A stretch of DNA of 7,605 bases from Elusimicrobiota bacterium (lineage in GTDB: Bacteria; Elusimicrobiota; Endomicrobiia; Endomicrobiales; Endomicrobiaceae). Position 1 is the first letter of the stretch. Every line of letters begins with the position of its first letter. Made by a program: the position numbers and the translations under genes. Below the pieces are notes generated by a model. That model worked only from the letters and a program-made list of their open reading frames with translations, searched no databases and was not told where the DNA came from. The stretch lies in the NCBI GenBank assembly GCA_031256695.1, contig JAIRQB010000240.1:1-7605 (forward strand), given 5' to 3'. Shown here in pieces: positions 5,585 through 7,605 of the stretch.

Positions 5585-6411
5585 AAAATAAAATTGTCAA
5601 AATATCGGATATAAGCATTGCTAATGATTTGCCTCTTGCCGTAATAGCGGGCAGTTGCGTAATAGAAAGCAGAGAGCAAGTTTTGACCCTTGCTGCAAAA
5701 TTAAAAGAGATTGCCGCATCTTGCGGTATGCCTTTTATCTATAAATCCTCATTTGATAAGGCTAACCGTTCTTCAATAGATTCTTATAGAGGAGTCGGAA
5801 TAGAGAAAGGATTGCAAATTTTATCTGATGTAAAGAGGGAGTTGAAAGTTCCCGTTTTGACGGATGTCCACAATGAAGAACAAGCGGCGAGAGCGGCTAA
5901 ATTCGTTGACATAATCCAAGTGCCTGCTTTTTTATCCCGTCAGACAGATTTACTTATATCTTGCGCAAAAACAGGCATTCCTGTAAATATAAAAAAAGGG
6001 CAATTTTTAGCGCCTCTTGATATGAAAAATGTCATAGAAAAATGCGAGCGCTCCGGGACGGATAAAATTACTCTTACGGAGAGAGGATTTTCTTTCGGCT
6101 ATAATAATCTTGTCGTAGATTTCCGCTCTATTGAGATAATGAAATCATTTTCTTATCCGGTGATTTTTGACGCCACGCACAGCGTTCAACTGCCTGGCGC
6201 GGGCGGAAATAAAAGCGGAGGCAATAGAGATTTTGTTTTGCCGCTGTCAAAAGCGGCTGCGGCGGTAGGCATTGCCGCTATTTTTTTAGAAACGCATGAA
6301 AATCCCGATGTCGCTCTTTCAGACGGGGCAAATAGCGTCAATTTAGAGCAATTTGAAAAGATATTAAAGACAGTAAAAAAAATAGATACGGCGGTAAAAA
6401 ATGAAAAATAA
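5581..6411 (+). CDS. kdsA: 3-deoxy-8-phosphooctulonate synthase (Kdo 8-phosphate synthase), metal-dependent type
   Basis: KdsA condenses phosphoenolpyruvate with D-arabinose 5-phosphate to Kdo 8-phosphate, the committed step of Kdo synthesis, on a TIM barrel. The 276-residue protein is of normal length. Diagnostic blocks are VIAGSCVIES (21-30), FDKANRSS (58-65), SYRGVGIEKG (68-77), VLTDVH (92-97), QVPAFLSRQTDL (113-124), KKGQFLAP (138-145), ERGFSFGYNNLVVD (167-180) and FDATHSVQ (196-203). KANRSS marks it as a Kdo8P synthase and not a DAHP synthase. C26, H200, E237 and D248 fall at exactly the spacing of the four metal ligands of the Aquifex aeolicus enzyme (C11, H185, E222, D233). E. coli has Asn at the Cys position. 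So this should be a class II, divalent-metal enzyme. The start overlaps the kdsB stop (ATGA). The end overlaps the next gene by 11 nt. Confidence 0.96.
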   Translation: MKNKIVKISDISIANDLPLAVIAGSCVIESREQVLTLAAKLKEIAASCGMPFIYKSSFDKANRSSIDSYRGVGIEKGLQILSDVKRELKVPVLTDVHNEEQAARAAKFVDIIQVPAFLSRQTDLLISCAKTGIPVNIKKGQFLAPLDMKNVIEKCERSGTDKITLTERGFSFGYNNLVVDFRSIEIMKSFSYPVIFDATHSVQLPGAGGNKSGGNRDFVLPLSKAAAAVGIAAIFLETHENPDVALSDGANSVNLEQFEKILKTVKKIDTAVKNEK

Positions 6412-6730
6412 GAAAAAACAAATTCAAAACGGCGCAACGGAAATCAAACTTGATGCAGAGACAATATCTGCAGAAAGCGTATATGACAAAAAGATGCAAA
6501 TACAAGACAACGGCGTCGTAAGCGTTAAACCTTGGCAGCCGTCTTTTAAACAACTCGGCATTTTAAGCGGGGCTATTTTGATATTTTTAATCATAGTTTT
6601 CTTTTTAGGAAATCTTTTCTTAAAACCATATATGATAGAGCCTCCGAAAGCCATTACGCCTTGGCTTGATACAAAAAAGGAAACGCCTCCTTTTGTTCCC
6701 GCTTTTGAAAGCAACAATTCCATAAAATAG
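6401..6730 (+). CDS. Small single-pass membrane protein of unknown function in the LPS operon
   Basis: I do not recognise this 109-residue protein. Residues 1-50 are polar and begin with a basic cluster (MKNKKKQ), then become mixed and partly acidic. Residues about 51-73 form one strongly hydrophobic segment (ILSGAILIFLIIVFFLGNLFL), followed by about 35 residues rich in proline (PPKAITPW, ETPPFVPAF). The positive N-terminus suggests the tail faces the periplasm. The start lies inside the end of kdsA (11-nt overlap) with GGCGG about 6 nt upstream, and an lpxL-like gene follows after 15 nt, so it is very probably co-transcribed. LptC is a single-pass protein often near Kdo genes, but it has a much longer periplasmic domain and its anchor is at the N-terminus, so I do not call it that. 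A 99-residue frame lies antisense (6723-6424), but the sense frame fits the operon better. Confidence 0.7.
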   Translation: MKNKKKQIQNGATEIKLDAETISAESVYDKKMQIQDNGVVSVKPWQPSFKQLGILSGAILIFLIIVFFLGNLFLKPYMIEPPKAITPWLDTKKETPPFVPAFESNNSIK

Positions 6731-6745
6731 AAACCCCCTAAAAAA

Positions 6746-7605
6746 ATGATAACAAAAGCAAGAAGAACAATTTATTATTTAGGCGCTTTATTTTTTTCTA
6801 AAGCGCTTCTTTTAGCGCCGTATAAAGCGTCTATAAAATATCTTTCGCGTTTTTTCGGTTTTGCGGCTTATTATTTAACCCGCGATTCTTCTGATATTTC
6901 AAAATCCAATTTGCGCCTTTGCTTTCCGCAAAAGACTGAAAAAGAAATAGAAACTATAACGAGAAATGTTTTTATAAATGAGACAAAGAATTTTTTAGAA
7001 CTTGCGAATTTTCCGAGAATGGATAACGCTTTTTTTGAACAGATTGCTTCTATTGAAAACGCCTCTCTAATAGAGGAAAGTTTTAAGAAAGGACGCGGAA
7101 TTTTATTTGCCAGCGCTCATTTTGGAAATTGGGAAATCACAGCGGCTTCGGTAGCAAAGTTAGGTATTCCCGTAAATGTCGTCGCCAAAAGGATTTATAT
7201 AGAAGGCTTAAATAGAATGCTTGTAAATTACAGGCTTAGCAAAAATGTGAAAGTTATTTTAAAAGACGAGCCTGACACGGCGAGAAAACTCTTAAAATGT
7301 CTAAAAAACGGCGAAGCGATTGCTATGCTGATAGACCAAGACACAAATGTCCCAGGCGTTTTTGTAGATTTTTTCAATATGCCCGCTTGGACGCCTTCAG
7401 GACTTGCCGTTTTATCGCTGAAAAGAGGAGTAGATGTTTTAGTAGGCGTTGATAAAAGAATCGGCGAATACAATCATAAAACTATAATAAGAGGACCCGT
7501 GACGATAGAAAGGTCGGAGGATTTTGACGCCGATGTCGCAGCGCTTACGCAAAAAATTTCTTTGGTTTTAGAAGAAGAAATAAGAAATGCGCCCGACCAA
7601 TGGGT
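6746..7605 (+). CDS. LpxL/HtrB-family lipid A secondary acyltransferase (3' end missing)
   Basis: The ATG at 6746 opens a frame of 286 complete codons that runs off the right edge. LpxL-type enzymes move an acyl chain from acyl-ACP onto Kdo-lipid A at the inner membrane. Residues about 10-45 form the hydrophobic N-terminal anchor (ALFFSKALLLAPY and FFGFAAYYL). SNLRLCFP (54-61) matches the N-x-x-x-x-FP block. ASAHFGNWE (122-130) carries the catalytic H-x4-E pair, H125 and E130. AMLIDQDTN (193-201), FVDFFNMPAWTPSG (206-219) and the closing NAPDQW (281-286) are all family blocks. Usually only 10-25 residues follow PxQW, so little is missing. The gene follows the small membrane protein by 15 nt. 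No ribosome site is visible: the spacer is pyrimidine-rich (ACCCCCT) before an A-tract. No other in-frame start exists between the upstream stop and this ATG. Whether it makes the lauroyl- or myristoyl-type addition cannot be told. Confidence 0.93.
   Translation, partial: MITKARRTIYYLGALFFSKALLLAPYKASIKYLSRFFGFAAYYLTRDSSDISKSNLRLCFPQKTEKEIETITRNVFINETKNFLELANFPRMDNAFFEQIASIENASLIEESFKKGRGILFASAHFGNWEITAASVAKLGIPVNVVAKRIYIEGLNRMLVNYRLSKNVKVILKDEPDTARKLLKCLKNGEAIAMLIDQDTNVPGVFVDFFNMPAWTPSGLAVLSLKRGVDVLVGVDKRIGEYNHKTIIRGPVTIERSEDFDADVAALTQKISLVLEEEIRNAPDQW

Noticed and set aside
6424..6723. 99-residue minus-strand frame opposite the small membrane protein
   Set aside because: The plus-strand frame fits the operon (overlap with kdsA, same direction) and has a clear membrane segment. 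The antisense frame has no context.
1..7605. CRISPR arrays, tRNA or rRNA genes, insertion sequences, phage or defence genes
   Set aside because: I saw no spaced repeats, tRNA-like folds, transposase motifs or terminal inverted repeats. Almost all of the window is explained by efflux and LPS genes.

Overview
This AT-rich window, with many Ile/Lys/Glu codons, comes from a Gram-negative (diderm) bacterium. It encodes an outer-membrane TolC-type channel and five enzymes of LPS inner-core and lipid A synthesis. The mix of AT-rich DNA with dense, overlapping genes fits lineages such as Elusimicrobiota (Endomicrobium-like). No rRNA or other phylogenetic marker is present, so that placement is a low-confidence guess.

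Layout. (1) Positions 1-1794, minus strand: a TetR-type regulator whose stop codon overlaps the start of a TolC-family channel that runs off the left edge. A near-consensus sigma70-type promoter (1829-1856) precedes the regulator, and a perfect 6-4-6 inverted repeat sits on its -10 box and spacer. This is a typical self-regulated efflux operon; the periplasmic adaptor and pump would lie beyond the left edge. (2) Positions 1908-2633, minus strand: a family 25 (LOS-type) glycosyltransferase. (3) Positions 2634-2851: a divergent intergenic region with a 17-nt direct repeat, a perfect 16-nt palindrome, a plausible plus-strand promoter and a possible 10-codon leader ORF that overlaps the next start codon. 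(4) Positions 2852-7605, plus strand: a compact run hldD - hldE kinase domain (hldA type) - kdsB - kdsA - small single-pass membrane protein - lpxL/htrB-like acyltransferase (cut by the right edge). The last five genes overlap or lie within 15 nt of each other, which suggests one transcript.

How the genes work together. The HldE-type kinase phosphorylates heptose 7-phosphate at C1. A separate adenylyltransferase (not in the window) would make the ADP-sugar, and HldD epimerises it to ADP-L-glycero-D-manno-heptose. KdsA makes Kdo 8-phosphate and KdsB activates Kdo as CMP-Kdo. The LpxL-like enzyme adds secondary acyl chains to Kdo-lipid A. The GT25 enzyme probably adds sugars further out on the oligosaccharide. 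The plus-strand cluster therefore supplies both inner-core sugars and finishes lipid A.

The window is mostly ordinary envelope biology and I see no strong sign of a new system. The items most worth a second look are the unrecognised 109-residue membrane protein inside the LPS operon, the tetR operator/promoter layout, the repeat-rich divergent region with its mini-ORF, and the metal-dependent type of KdsA.
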